This document shows positions 1 through 6,725 of a DNA stretch of 6,729 nucleotides, one piece after another. Position 1 is the first letter of the stretch. Each line of letters begins with the position of its first letter. The notes beneath the pieces were generated by a model. That model was not told the origin of the DNA. It worked only from the letters and a program-made list of their open reading frames with translations, and did not search any database. The translations under genes and the position numbers were made by a program. This DNA comes from Terriglobales bacterium (lineage in GTDB: Bacteria > Acidobacteriota > Terriglobia > Terriglobales > Gp1-AA117): assembly GCA_030150795.1 (NCBI GenBank), contig JASLFF010000010.1:1-6729 (forward strand), written 5' to 3'.

Positions 1-573
1 AAATTCTCCCCCAGCATTCACGAATTTCCCCATAGGCGGCATCATGAAACCAGCTTCGTCAGAAATGGCCTTCACGCAGCGAAATCCGATCTGCGCTTCC
101 TGCGCAACTTTGGCAACGCCGGCAGCTTCCATATCCACCACTAATCCGTGATAGCGATTTACCAATTCCTGTTTGGCCTCCGAACCGGCAATTTCGCCAG
201 AACTGACAAGCACGCCACCGCTTATGTGGTTGCTGTCTGCGGTGCATCGATATTCAGCGCCGTCAGCCGCATCGACGACCAGATTCGGCGTAAAAACACT
301 GCCGACTTTCAAGCTACGTATGAGCGCGCCAGCCAGACCGGCTGATATCAGGATCGCGGGCCGGCATTGCGTCAGAACCGCCCGCGCCGCCAGTTCAGCA
401 TTTTTGCATCCGATTCCTGAAACCACCGCGACTACCCCGCCACGCTCAAAACACGAGAATTCTCTTTTATTTGAAGAGAGCGTGGGGCCTGAAGAAAGCG
501 TGCCGCGCTGCCAGCCGCACACCAAAGGCGCGATTTCTCGTTCCATGGCCGCGATGATTGCGATCTTGCTCAT
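1..573 (-). CDS. hpnG: HpnG, hopanoid-associated nucleoside phosphorylase/nucleosidase (3' end cut by window)
   Basis: The frame is open from the ATG at 573 to the window edge, giving 191 residues with no stop, so the C-terminus is missing. It reads as a member of the purine nucleoside phosphorylase/MTA-SAH nucleosidase superfamily. The N-terminus MSKIAIIAAMEREIAPL resembles the MTA/SAH nucleosidase start, with E11 or E13 in the place of a catalytic acid. Residues 145-151 read VVDMEAA, the nucleoside-binding motif with E149, and KAISDEA at 168-174 carries D172, the usual purine-contacting aspartate. In characterised hopanoid pathways HpnG removes adenine from adenosylhopane in the cytoplasm, leading to ribosylhopane. 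The start overlaps the hpnA stop by four bases (ATGA), with only a weak GGTG as ribosome site, so translation is probably coupled to hpnA. A general MTA/SAH nucleosidase is the alternative, but the cluster context favours HpnG. Confidence 0.88.
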   Translation of the reverse strand, partial: MSKIAIIAAMEREIAPLVCGWQRGTLSSGPTLSSNKREFSCFERGGVVAVVSGIGCKNAELAARAVLTQCRPAILISAGLAGALIRSLKVGSVFTPNLVVDAADGAEYRCTADSNHISGGVLVSSGEIAGSEAKQELVNRYHGLVVDMEAAGVAKVAQEAQIGFRCVKAISDEAGFMMPPMGKFVNAGGEF

Positions 574-1589
574 GCATTCACCGTCGCAACCTGCGCCGCC
601 GATTCCACATACCCATGAGCCTGGAACCAATCGATGGCGCGGCGCAATGCATCTTCAACCGGCAGGGTCTTATAGCCCAGTTCTCGCTCGGCCTTTGCCG
701 ACGAAGCAAACATTTTTTTGCGGCCCATTTTCACCGCATCAATGGTGGCGCGTGGCTCTTTGCCCATCATTGTGCCGGTAAAGAACTGATCGAATACGGC
801 AAATCCCATGGCGACCGCATGCGGAACTTTCATGGTCGGCGCAGGCAGCCCCGTAAGCGCAGAAAGCTTGTCGAGGATCTGTTTTAGCGTAAGGTTCTCG
901 CCGCCCAGAATGTATCGCTGGCCGGGAATTGCTTTTTCCATCGCTAGCAGGTGTCCGCGCGCAACTTCCTTTACATCGGCCAGATTCAGACCAGTATCAA
1001 CGTAGGCAGGAAATTTCCGCTTTAGGAAATCCACCACGATCCTTCCGGTCGGCGTTGGCTTGATGTCATATTCTCCAACAGGAGTCGTGGGATTCACCAC
1101 TACTACATTCGCGCCGTTCTTGCCGGCTTCAAGAGCAATCTCTTCCGCCATGAACTTTGACCGCTTGTAATGCCCCACCATGTCTTTGATCGAAACGGGC
1201 GAATCTTCGCAAGCAATGTGGCCTTCACGGGTAAACCCCATCGTCGCCACAGAACTGGTATAGATCACGCGACGCACGCCGGTTTCCTCTGCAGCCTGAA
1301 TAATGGCTCGCGTGCCTTCCACGTTGGAGAGGTACATCTGGTCAGGATCGCGCACCCACAGGCGATAATCAGCGGCAACGTGAAACACAAATTCACAACC
1401 TGCCATGGCTTTCTTGAGCGACTCAGGATTCCGCAGATCGCCTGTAATTGTTTCTGCTCGAAGATCGACGACGTTGTCCAGCCGACTGGTTGGACGCACG
1501 AGAAGACGCAGATCAGCTCCGTGCGCCGCCAACGCACGCGCCACATGGCTGCCAACAAATCCCGTCGCTCCTGTAATGAAGGCTTTCAT
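570..1589 (-). CDS. hpnA: HpnA, hopanoid-associated NAD(P)-dependent sugar epimerase/reductase
   Basis: This is a full-length 339-residue protein of the extended short-chain dehydrogenase/epimerase family. It begins MKAFITGATGFVGSHV, with the Rossmann dinucleotide motif GATGFVG at residues 7-13. The catalytic set is visible: TSS at 111-113 and YKRSK at 141-145 (Y141 and K145). NPTTPVGEYDIKPTPTG at 166-182 is typical of the dihydroflavonol-reductase-like branch in which HpnA falls. HpnA is a marker of hopanoid clusters, but its exact reaction is not firmly established; a role in side-chain modification is assumed. It lies 35 bases after the AbrB-like gene, and its TGA overlaps the hpnG ATG. 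The start at 1589 is fixed by the Rossmann strand beginning at once. No good Shine-Dalgarno precedes it, because an inverted-repeat arm fills the upstream gap. No truncation or missing key residue is seen. Confidence 0.92.
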   Translation of the reverse strand: MKAFITGATGFVGSHVARALAAHGADLRLLVRPTSRLDNVVDLRAETITGDLRNPESLKKAMAGCEFVFHVAADYRLWVRDPDQMYLSNVEGTRAIIQAAEETGVRRVIYTSSVATMGFTREGHIACEDSPVSIKDMVGHYKRSKFMAEEIALEAGKNGANVVVVNPTTPVGEYDIKPTPTGRIVVDFLKRKFPAYVDTGLNLADVKEVARGHLLAMEKAIPGQRYILGGENLTLKQILDKLSALTGLPAPTMKVPHAVAMGFAVFDQFFTGTMMGKEPRATIDAVKMGRKKMFASSAKAERELGYKTLPVEDALRRAIDWFQAHGYVESAAQVATVNA

Positions 1590-1591
1590 GG

Positions 1592-1627
1592 TTTTTCTAC
1601 AATCCCGAGCGGAGCGAGGGAACCCTA
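1592..1627 (+). repeat. Inverted-repeat arm B, between the AbrB-like gene and hpnA
   Basis: Read on the minus strand, the core CCCTCGCTCCGCTCGGGATT (1620-1601) matches the plus-strand core at 1938-1957 at 18 of 20 positions. By hand alignment the match extends to 29 of 36 bases (1627-1592 against 1931-1966). This arm takes in the TAG stop of the AbrB-like gene and ends two bases before the hpnA start codon. The two copies point in opposite directions and enclose the small gene. Confidence 0.8.
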
Positions 1628-1855
1628 CTCCGTATTTGCTAACAAGCGCAGCGTTTCTTGATACTTGTCCATAATTTCCTGCGCCACTTTTAGTTGACGA
1701 TGTGTTTCCAGATCATGGGTTGTAAGCAAGTAACCGCCAGGGACTTCAATGGCAATAAGTTCGTCTCCCTCGCAAACCTTCAAATGCTCGACCATTTCTG
1801 GCGGGATCACAATGACAGTCGAATCGCCGAATGATGTTAGTTTCAGGACTGCCAT
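1625..1855 (-). CDS. AbrB/MazE/SpoVT-type DNA-binding protein, orphan antitoxin-like
   Basis: The product is 76 residues. Its first 45 or so (MAVLKLTSFGDSTVIVIPPE, then EGDELIAIEVPGGYLLT) have the pattern of the swapped-hairpin SpoVT/AbrB domain: an N-terminal strand, a G-D-S turn, V-I-P-P-E, and a closing EGDEL strand. The remaining helix, with AQEIMDKYQETLRLLA, resembles the C-terminal helix of 'putative addiction module antidote' proteins that partner Doc/Fic-type toxins. No toxin gene lies on either side: hpnA follows after 35 bases, and the gene for the 142-residue protein ends 113 bases upstream. I chose the ATG at 1855 over the in-frame TTG at 1858 because neither has a better ribosome site and ATG is the stronger codon. 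Hand-counted G+C is about 46%, against about 60% in a sampled stretch of hpnA, which with the flanking inverted repeats suggests a later insertion. It may autoregulate or regulate the operon; no function is shown. Confidence 0.8.
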   Translation of the reverse strand: MAVLKLTSFGDSTVIVIPPEMVEHLKVCEGDELIAIEVPGGYLLTTHDLETHRQLKVAQEIMDKYQETLRLLANTE

Positions 1856-1930
1856 CAAAGTGTTCTAAACTGCTTCTTAGTCTTTTCCTCTATCACCTGT
1901 TTTCTCGTCCGGTAAACAACCTTATAAGAA

Positions 1931-1966
1931 TAGAGATCCCTCGCTACACTCGGGATTTCAGAAATA
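1931..1966 (+). repeat. Inverted-repeat arm A, upstream of the AbrB-like gene
   Basis: The core CCCTCGCTACACTCGGGATT at 1938-1957 is the partner of the minus-strand copy at 1620-1601 (18/20; 29/36 over the extended arms). The arm is itself partly self-complementary (ATCCC at 1936-1940 with GGGAT at 1952-1956). It ends two bases from the stop codon of the 142-residue protein gene. The rest of the gap, 1856-1930, holds no gene. It shows only weak promoter-like strings on the minus strand and purine runs (GAGGA near 1890, AAGAAG near 1875) too far from the ATG to be convincing ribosome sites. Confidence 0.8.
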
Positions 1967-1968
1967 AT

Positions 1969-2397
1969 CTATTCCAGCGCTTCTGCCTGGATACCGATGT
2001 TCTTTTCCCCCGCCGCTTTTTTCTCCCAGTACTTGCGCACCCAGGCTTCAAAGCTTTTTCCTGCGGCAGTGTCGCGTCCGCTGAAGGCCAGCGCAGCGAT
2101 CTCTGAATATGGAATGGATATCTTCTGGTCGGCGTCTTTAGGAAAAAGTCGCACCGCGGAATCAGCCAAAGTCTTTCCTGTACGCCGATCAAAAATGTAC
2201 CCCTCGACCTTGCTGCCGTCTTTGCGCGTGATGGTTACGTCACCGCGATAATCGAAAGCCTTCTCAAGAGCCTGTCGAACTTCTTCTTCGCCCGCCAGTT
2301 CCGGCACCCAGCCTTCCAGCTTTTCATGCTTAAATCCCGGCGCAACTTCGAGCGAATCAGCGGCCTTAACGGCATTGTTCTGAACTGACTCTGTCAT
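1969..2397 (-). CDS. Conserved-looking protein of unknown function in the hopanoid operon (142 aa)
   Basis: I do not recognise a named family. There is no signal peptide, membrane segment or cysteine, so a soluble cytoplasmic protein is expected. After a loose N-terminus (1-20) comes a charged segment with a predicted helix (36-48). Next is a beta-rich part: [20 protein letters not shown] at 52-71, then [20 protein letters not shown] at 81-100, strands split by turns as in small SH3- or Sm-like barrels. It ends with [20 protein letters not shown] (105-124), which looks like a short amphipathic helix rich in aromatic and basic residues. The start is well supported: ATG overlaps the hpnH stop (ATGA), and AGGAGA at 2410-2405 sits seven bases upstream. 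The coupling to hpnH and the position inside the cluster suggest a hopanoid-related accessory role, such as a partner of HpnH or a substrate/membrane adaptor. That role is inference only. Confidence 0.85.
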   Translation of the reverse strand: MTESVQNNAVKAADSLEVAPGFKHEKLEGWVPELAGEEEVRQALEKAFDYRGDVTITRKDGSKVEGYIFDRRTGKTLADSAVRLFPKDADQKISIPYSEIAALAFSGRDTAAGKSFEAWVRKYWEKKAAGEKNIGIQAEALE

Positions 2398-3521
2398 GCG
2401 CTGGTCTCCTCAAGCTGGCTGGACGACTCCTCGATCTGCACCAGCGGGTTGTAGCTGTGCACCGGCCGCACATGCTCATTCAATAGCTTCAGTGCGTGTT
2501 CATCTTTGTGGCTCGTGAAGAGCGTCGCTTTTGCCGTGGCCAGCAAGCCGCGTAGCGAGCTAAATGTATCGTTCACTGCTGACGCCTCATACCCGCTATG
2601 TACCATGCAATTCGCGCACTTCGGATTGCCTGACTCAGTTCCGTACTCATGCCATGCCGTGCTGTCCATTAGTTCCTGGAACGTATCCGCATAGCCGTCC
2701 TGCAGAAGATAGCAGGGCTTCTGCCAGCCAAAGATGTTGTACGTGGGCATGCCCCAAGGAGTGCATGCATACTGGCGTTCGCCCATCAGAAACTCCAGGA
2801 ACAGTGGCGACTGGTTGAACTGCCAGCTCTTCTTGCGATTGGACAGGATGGCGCGAAACAGCTTGCGCGTGCGCGCACGTCCCAAAAAGTGTTTCTGGTC
2901 CGGCGCTTTGTCATAAGAGTAGCCGGGCGAAAGCATCATGCCTTCGACTCCTAGCGCCATCATCTGGTCAAAATGCTCGCGCACACTGTTAGGATCGGCG
3001 CCGTCGAACAATGTGGTGTTGGTCGTCACGCGAAAACCGCGCCGCAGCGCTTCTTTCATGCCGTCAATGGCCTGGTCGTAGCCACCTTCGCGGCAGACGG
3101 AAAAATCGTGGTGCTCACGCTCACCGTCCACGTGAACAGAAAATGTCAGGTACTTGCTCGGCTTGAAAAGATCGAGCTTCTCTTTCAACAGCAGCGCATT
3201 GGTGCACAGATAGATGTATTTCTGCCGGGCAACCAGGCCTTCCACGATCTTGCCGATCTGCGAATGCATCAGCGGCTCGCCGCCGGGAATGGACACCATC
3301 GGGGCTCCGCACTCGTCCACCGCGCGGAAACACTGCTCCGGCGTGAGCTCTTTCTTTAGGATGTGCGCAGGATACTGGATCTTGCCGCAACCCGCGCACG
3401 CCAGGTTACAGCGAAACAGCGGCTCCAGCATCAGCACCAGCGGATAGCGCTTGCGTCTGGCCAGCTTTTGTTTGACAACATAGCTTGCCACTGTCCACAT
3501 CTGTGAAATCGGTACCGGCAA
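2394..3521 (-). CDS. hpnH: HpnH, radical SAM adenosylhopane synthase
   Basis: The 375-residue protein carries the radical SAM cluster motif CNLACAGC with C38, C42 and C45, and the SAM-contacting GGEP at 80-83. Segments such as [27 protein letters not shown] and APDQKHFL match the HpnH family as I know it. Further cysteines at 253, 270, 302 and 305 lie in the C-terminal domain ([24 protein letters not shown]), which is typical of HpnH. HpnH joins a 5'-deoxyadenosyl radical to diploptene, giving adenosylhopane, the first step to extended hopanoids. The start is a TTG at 3521: AAGGGAGA (3535-3528) precedes it at good spacing, and the resulting MPVPISQ matches the MAVP-like N-terminus of relatives. 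The next ATG, at residue 8, has no such site. It follows shc after a 209-base repeat-filled gap and overlaps the next gene by ATGA. Confidence 0.96.
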   Translation of the reverse strand: MPVPISQMWTVASYVVKQKLARRKRYPLVLMLEPLFRCNLACAGCGKIQYPAHILKKELTPEQCFRAVDECGAPMVSIPGGEPLMHSQIGKIVEGLVARQKYIYLCTNALLLKEKLDLFKPSKYLTFSVHVDGEREHHDFSVCREGGYDQAIDGMKEALRRGFRVTTNTTLFDGADPNSVREHFDQMMALGVEGMMLSPGYSYDKAPDQKHFLGRARTRKLFRAILSNRKKSWQFNQSPLFLEFLMGERQYACTPWGMPTYNIFGWQKPCYLLQDGYADTFQELMDSTAWHEYGTESGNPKCANCMVHSGYEASAVNDTFSSLRGLLATAKATLFTSHKDEHALKLLNEHVRPVHSYNPLVQIEESSSQLEETSA

Positions 3522-3527
3522 TTCTTG

Positions 3528-3535
3528 TCTCCCTT
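3528..3535 (-). promoter_or_regulatory. Ribosome binding site deciding the TTG start of hpnH
   Basis: AAGGGAGA on the minus strand stands six bases before TTG at 3521. It is the best Shine-Dalgarno match near this gene and supports the non-ATG start over the ATG seven codons later. Confidence 0.75.
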
Positions 3536-3540
3536 GAATC

Positions 3541-3575
3541 AGCTCTTAGCTATTAGCTTTTGGCCTTTAGCTTTT
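3541..3575. repeat. 7-bp tandem array, five units
   Basis: On the plus strand the units are AGCTCTT, AGCTATT, AGCTTTT, GGCCTTT, AGCTTTT, in exact 7-base register. Four carry the palindrome AGCT and the fourth carries GGCC. The array lies just upstream of the hpnH ribosome site. No coding role is seen. Confidence 0.75.
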
Positions 3576-3646
3576 GTATCGATGCTCAACCTGTTTCGGC
3601 GATTCCGGCAATCTTTCGACGACCCGCTCCCCAATCATCATTCCTG

Positions 3647-3676
3647 ATCCGCGTCAATCCGCGTTCATCCGCGGTA
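3647..3676. repeat. 10-bp tandem array, three units
   Basis: ATCCGCG starts at 3647, 3657 and 3667, giving units ATCCGCGTCA, ATCCGCGTTC and ATCCGCGGTA on the plus strand. The 10-base spacing puts each copy on nearly the same face of the helix. From memory, similar ATCCGCG-rich strings recur between genes in acidobacterial genomes; this was not checked. Confidence 0.75.
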
Positions 3677-3689
3677 AGATTTGCTTCTC

Positions 3690-3729
3690 CCGATCACCCG
3701 ATGTCCCGATCACCGGATCACCCGATTTC
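3690..3729. repeat. 8-bp tandem array, five units, abutting the shc stop
   Basis: The plus-strand units are CCGATCAC, CCGATGTC, CCGATCAC, CGGATCAC and CCGATTTC, in perfect 8-base register. The array ends one base before the complement of the shc TAG (3733-3731), so in the transcript it starts directly after the cyclase gene. GATC occurs in three of the five units. The remaining bases of the 209-base gap (3577-3646) show no gene, and no hairpin followed by a T-run is visible, so no intrinsic terminator is called here. Confidence 0.8.
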
Positions 3730-3730
3730 T

Positions 3731-5734
3731 CTACCCTCTCGCATACCCCACACTTCCCTCTTCATACAGCGCGGAAAACTCACGTGAATATGTCGACAGC
3801 GCGATCAGAGGGAAGTAATCGCGATACAGGTGGTACGCCAGGTAAAACACGCGCGGAAAGCCCGTGCCCGTGTACTGGTTCTCGTCCCAGTGTCCATCAG
3901 GCCGCTGCGTTTCCAGCAGGTAGAGAATGCCGCGCTGCACAGACTCGCTGCGTGTATCGCCCGCCGCCAGCAAACCCATAATGGCCCAGGCCGTTTGTGA
4001 AGGCGTGCTCGGGCCAATGCCGCGCGTCGCAGGATCGTCATACGATCCGCAAGTTTCGCCCCAGCCACCATCGGAGTTCTGCACCATGCGCAACCATTCT
4101 GCGCCCTGCTGCACGTAAGGCTCATGATGGTCCACGCCCATGGCCTGCAAGCCGCGCAATACTAACATGGTTCCGTAAATGTAATTCACGCCCCAGCGCC
4201 CGAACCAAGAGCCATCCGGCTCCTGCTCACTCAGGATGAACTTAATCGCTTTCTTCACGCGCTTGTCATCGCCGGAAGCCCCATATGCCGCCAGCATCTC
4301 AAGCACACGACCGGTAATATCCACCGTGGGCGGATCAAGCATGGCGTTGTGATCAGCAAAAGGAATGTTCTGGAAGACCATCCGCGTATTGTCTTTATCG
4401 AACGAAGCCCAGCCGCCATTTTTGCACTGCATGGCAAAGATCCAGTCGATGGCGCGCTGGCTGACTTCATGCTGATAGCGCTCACGCGGATTTTCTACTT
4501 TATCCAGCCCCAGCAGAACCATGGCTGAATCGTCCACGTCAGGATAAAACTCATTATTGAACTCAAAGTACCAGCCGCCCGGCTCGACGTTCGGCACCTT
4601 CACCGCCCAGTCACCCTTGTTGCGGACTTCCTTGCTCAGAATCCAGTCTGCTGCCTTTAGCATCCGGGGATCGTTTTTCGATACGCCGCTCTCTCCCAAA
4701 GCAAATAGCGCCAACGCGGTATCCCACACCGGAGACATGCACGGCTGCATGCGGAACATTGGTTCCGAGTGGTCAGCAATGCCGGGTTGGTCAATGCCAA
4801 GTTTCTCAAACTCGCTCAGCGCGCGGATCACCTGTGGATCGTCCGTCGAGTAACCCAGGCAACGCAGGGCCACAATGGAGTTCAGGATGCCAGGATAGAT
4901 TGCGCCCAGCCCGTCTGACTTTTCAAAGCGCTCAAGCATCCAACGCTCGGCTTTCTTGAGCGCCAGATAACGCAGCGGCCTGATGTGAAACCGTTCGCAG
5001 AAATGGACCACGCGGTTCAGCACCAGAAAGAAGTTTCTCCACGAAACTTTCCTGGCGGCCCATTTCAGGTGCAGGTGCTTGCCATGCCGTCCGCCCACAA
5101 ACAGCTCGTCAATTCCCATTTCTGCCGGAATTTTCTTGAATGGCTTCTTGGCATAGGCAATGGATAACGGCACCAAAATCGCCCGCGACCATGAAGAAAT
5201 CTCATACAGGTTGAACCAGAACCAGTTTGGAAAAAGAACAATTTCCGGTGGAACCGCCGGCACCGCTTCCCAGTCATACTGGCCCAGGAAGCACAGATAA
5301 ATCTTAGTGAAGGTGTTGCACTCAGTCGCGCCGCCCATCTCCAGAATCCTGGTACGGGCCCGCTCCAGCACCGCGTCATGGGGCTTGTACCCCATCAACT
5401 TGAGCGCAAAATAAGCTTTTACTGACGCGCTGATGTTAGAAGGGCCGCCGGTAAAAATGGGCCAGCCGCCGTCTTCGTTCTGGTGGCGGATGATCTCCGG
5501 TACTGCGCGCTGCATCCGGCCAGGATTGCCAGTACCCAGCAGCGTGTGGATTGCAATGTAGTCCGATTCAAGCGTGGTATCGGCTTCCAGTTCACCGCAC
5601 CAGTAGCCATCTTCATGCTGCTGCGTGAAGAGGTAGTTGCGCGCCTTCTCAATGCCAAAGGACACGCGTTCCAGCATGTCGTCGATTTTTCCAAAAAGCA
5701 TATGCGCTGCTTGCGCGCCAAACTTCTTGCTCAT
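3731..5734 (-). CDS. shc: Squalene-hopene cyclase
   Basis: The 667-residue protein is within the usual length for bacterial squalene-hopene cyclases. It cyclises squalene to hopene and diplopterol and is normally a monotopic membrane enzyme. The catalytic DxDD motif is D399-V-D401-D402 in FYPDVDDSAM. QW-type repeats end at W45, W91, W442, W510, W558 and W616 (for example QNSDGGWGE and QRPDGHWDEN), and the C-terminal signature GFPRVFYLAYHLYRDYFP is present. SPVWDTALALFALGESG before the active-site strand is also family-typical. I start at the ATG at 5734: GGCGGAG (5748-5742) lies seven bases upstream, and it follows the ispH stop by four bases. A longer frame from a TTG at 5797 would overlap ispH by 59 bases and add an unmatched basic leader, so it is rejected. 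No key residue is missing. Confidence 0.97.
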   Translation of the reverse strand: MSKKFGAQAAHMLFGKIDDMLERVSFGIEKARNYLFTQQHEDGYWCGELEADTTLESDYIAIHTLLGTGNPGRMQRAVPEIIRHQNEDGGWPIFTGGPSNISASVKAYFALKLMGYKPHDAVLERARTRILEMGGATECNTFTKIYLCFLGQYDWEAVPAVPPEIVLFPNWFWFNLYEISSWSRAILVPLSIAYAKKPFKKIPAEMGIDELFVGGRHGKHLHLKWAARKVSWRNFFLVLNRVVHFCERFHIRPLRYLALKKAERWMLERFEKSDGLGAIYPGILNSIVALRCLGYSTDDPQVIRALSEFEKLGIDQPGIADHSEPMFRMQPCMSPVWDTALALFALGESGVSKNDPRMLKAADWILSKEVRNKGDWAVKVPNVEPGGWYFEFNNEFYPDVDDSAMVLLGLDKVENPRERYQHEVSQRAIDWIFAMQCKNGGWASFDKDNTRMVFQNIPFADHNAMLDPPTVDITGRVLEMLAAYGASGDDKRVKKAIKFILSEQEPDGSWFGRWGVNYIYGTMLVLRGLQAMGVDHHEPYVQQGAEWLRMVQNSDGGWGETCGSYDDPATRGIGPSTPSQTAWAIMGLLAAGDTRSESVQRGILYLLETQRPDGHWDENQYTGTGFPRVFYLAYHLYRDYFPLIALSTYSREFSALYEEGSVGYARG

Positions 5735-5738
5735 GGAT

Positions 5739-6707
5739 TTACTCCGCCGCAGCGGGGGCTGCAGCAATTGCTTCCACAATCTCAGGCGGCAGGCCAAAGC
5801 GGACGTTTTCCGGCATAACCTCCACTTCCCGGATTGTGTTAAACCCTTTTTCCTTCAAGAAATCGATCACTTGTTCTACCAGGATTTCCGGCGCGGATGC
5901 TCCAGCCGTGAGTGCAACGGTGTTTTTCCCGGTCAGCCACTCAGGCTGTATGTCGCTCGCCGTATCGATCAGGTAAGAAGGCGTTCCCAAGTTCGTGGAA
6001 ACCTCCACGAGCCGGTTGGAATTTGAGCTGTTTTCAGATCCCACCACCAGCAGCAGGTCAGCCTGATGGGCCACATCCTTTACCGCTGTTTGGCGGTTCT
6101 GCGTGGCATAGCAGATGTCCTGCGCATGCGGGCCTTCAATCAGAGGGAACTTCTTCCGCAACGCGTCAATCACGTCTTTAGTCTCATCCAGGCTGAGAGT
6201 GGTCTGGGTGATATAGGCGATGCGGGTAGGATCGGGGACTTCCAGTGCATCCACTTCACTGGCGCTGCCCACCACCTGGGTCACCTCGGGGGCTTCGCCG
6301 AGAGTTCCTATCACCTCGTCATGATCGTGATGGCCGATCAGGATGATGCTGTAACCGCCCTTAGCGTACTTCACCGCTTCAACGTGGACCTTGGTCACCA
6401 GCGGGCAGGTGGCATCGATCACCCGTAGATCGCGCAGTTTGCTGGCTTCGCGCACACTGGGCGAAACGCCATGAGCGCTGTAAATAAGGCGCTGGCCATC
6501 TGGAACCTCATAAACTTCATCAACAAAGATCGCGCCCTTGGCTTTCAGCTCTTCCACCACGTAGCGGTTGTGGACGATCTCTTTGCGCACATAGATCGGC
6601 GGCCCAAAGGCGTCAAGGGCAATGCGGACGATATCGATGGCCCTCACCACACCGGCGCAAAAACCCCGGGGCTTTAGAAGTAACAAAGTCTTGGTTTCTG
6701 ATGTCAT
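5739..6707 (-). CDS. ispH: IspH (LytB), 4-hydroxy-3-methylbut-2-enyl diphosphate reductase
   Basis: The 322-residue protein has the three cluster cysteines of IspH: C17 in RGFCAGV, C101 in DATCPLV and C199 in DICYATQNRQ. Substrate-pocket residues are also visible: H46 (VHN), H79 (AHG), H129 and E131 (HHDHDEV), the SSN within SENSSNSNRL (227-229), and S271 (GASAPE). IspH is the cytosolic iron-sulfur enzyme that turns HMBPP into IPP and DMAPP at the end of the MEP pathway. The Ala/Pro-rich tail AAAPAAAE is a short, probably unstructured extension. It leads the hopanoid genes and is spaced four bases from shc, so precursor supply and cyclisation are probably co-transcribed. The start at 6707 has no strong Shine-Dalgarno and lies close to a TATAAT box, so the leader may be very short. 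Confidence 0.97.
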   Translation of the reverse strand: MTSETKTLLLLKPRGFCAGVVRAIDIVRIALDAFGPPIYVRKEIVHNRYVVEELKAKGAIFVDEVYEVPDGQRLIYSAHGVSPSVREASKLRDLRVIDATCPLVTKVHVEAVKYAKGGYSIILIGHHDHDEVIGTLGEAPEVTQVVGSASEVDALEVPDPTRIAYITQTTLSLDETKDVIDALRKKFPLIEGPHAQDICYATQNRQTAVKDVAHQADLLLVVGSENSSNSNRLVEVSTNLGTPSYLIDTASDIQPEWLTGKNTVALTAGASAPEILVEQVIDFLKEKGFNTIREVEVMPENVRFGLPPEIVEAIAAAPAAAE

Positions 6708-6719
6708 TGTGATCTGTTG

Positions 6720-6725
6720 ATTATA
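6720..6725 (-). promoter_or_regulatory. Candidate -10 box (TATAAT) for the ispH-shc-hpn operon
   Basis: The minus strand reads AGGGTATAATCAACAGATC just before ispH, a perfect sigma-70-type -10 hexamer. Standard spacing puts the transcription start near 6713, only about six bases before the ATG at 6707. The -35 region falls outside the window and cannot be judged. A chance match is possible. Confidence 0.45.

Noticed and set aside
173..781. Plus-strand open frame of about 200 codons
   Set aside because: It lies opposite hpnG and hpnA, which have clear family motifs, and its translation is Pro/Arg/Ser-rich low-information sequence.
1590..1624. Intrinsic terminator between the AbrB-like gene and hpnA
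   Set aside because: The palindromic core has only short paired arms with mismatches and is followed by an A-rich, not T-rich, stretch on the minus strand.
1856..1858. TTG at 1858 as start of the AbrB-like gene
   Set aside because: An ATG follows at once in frame; TTG adds one residue and has no better ribosome site.
1856..1968. Promoter for the AbrB-like gene (TTGTTT with TGATAG 18 bases later)
   Set aside because: Both hexamers are poor matches; too weak to call by eye.
3652..3657. TTGACG on the minus strand as a -35 box for hpnH
   Set aside because: It is part of the 10-bp array and no acceptable -10 hexamer lies 16-18 bases downstream.
3541..3729. CRISPR array
   Set aside because: Units are 7 to 10 bases with no spacers; these are simple tandem repeats.
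3560..3981. Plus-strand open frames over the shc-hpnH gap, with a periodic SPDHP-type peptide
   Set aside because: The periodicity comes from the 8-bp DNA array, and the frame runs into shc on the opposite strand; no family resemblance.
5735..5797. Longer squalene-hopene cyclase starting at TTG 5797
   Set aside because: It would overlap ispH by 59 bases, adds a leader unlike the family, and lacks the clear GGCGGAG site that precedes the ATG at 5734.
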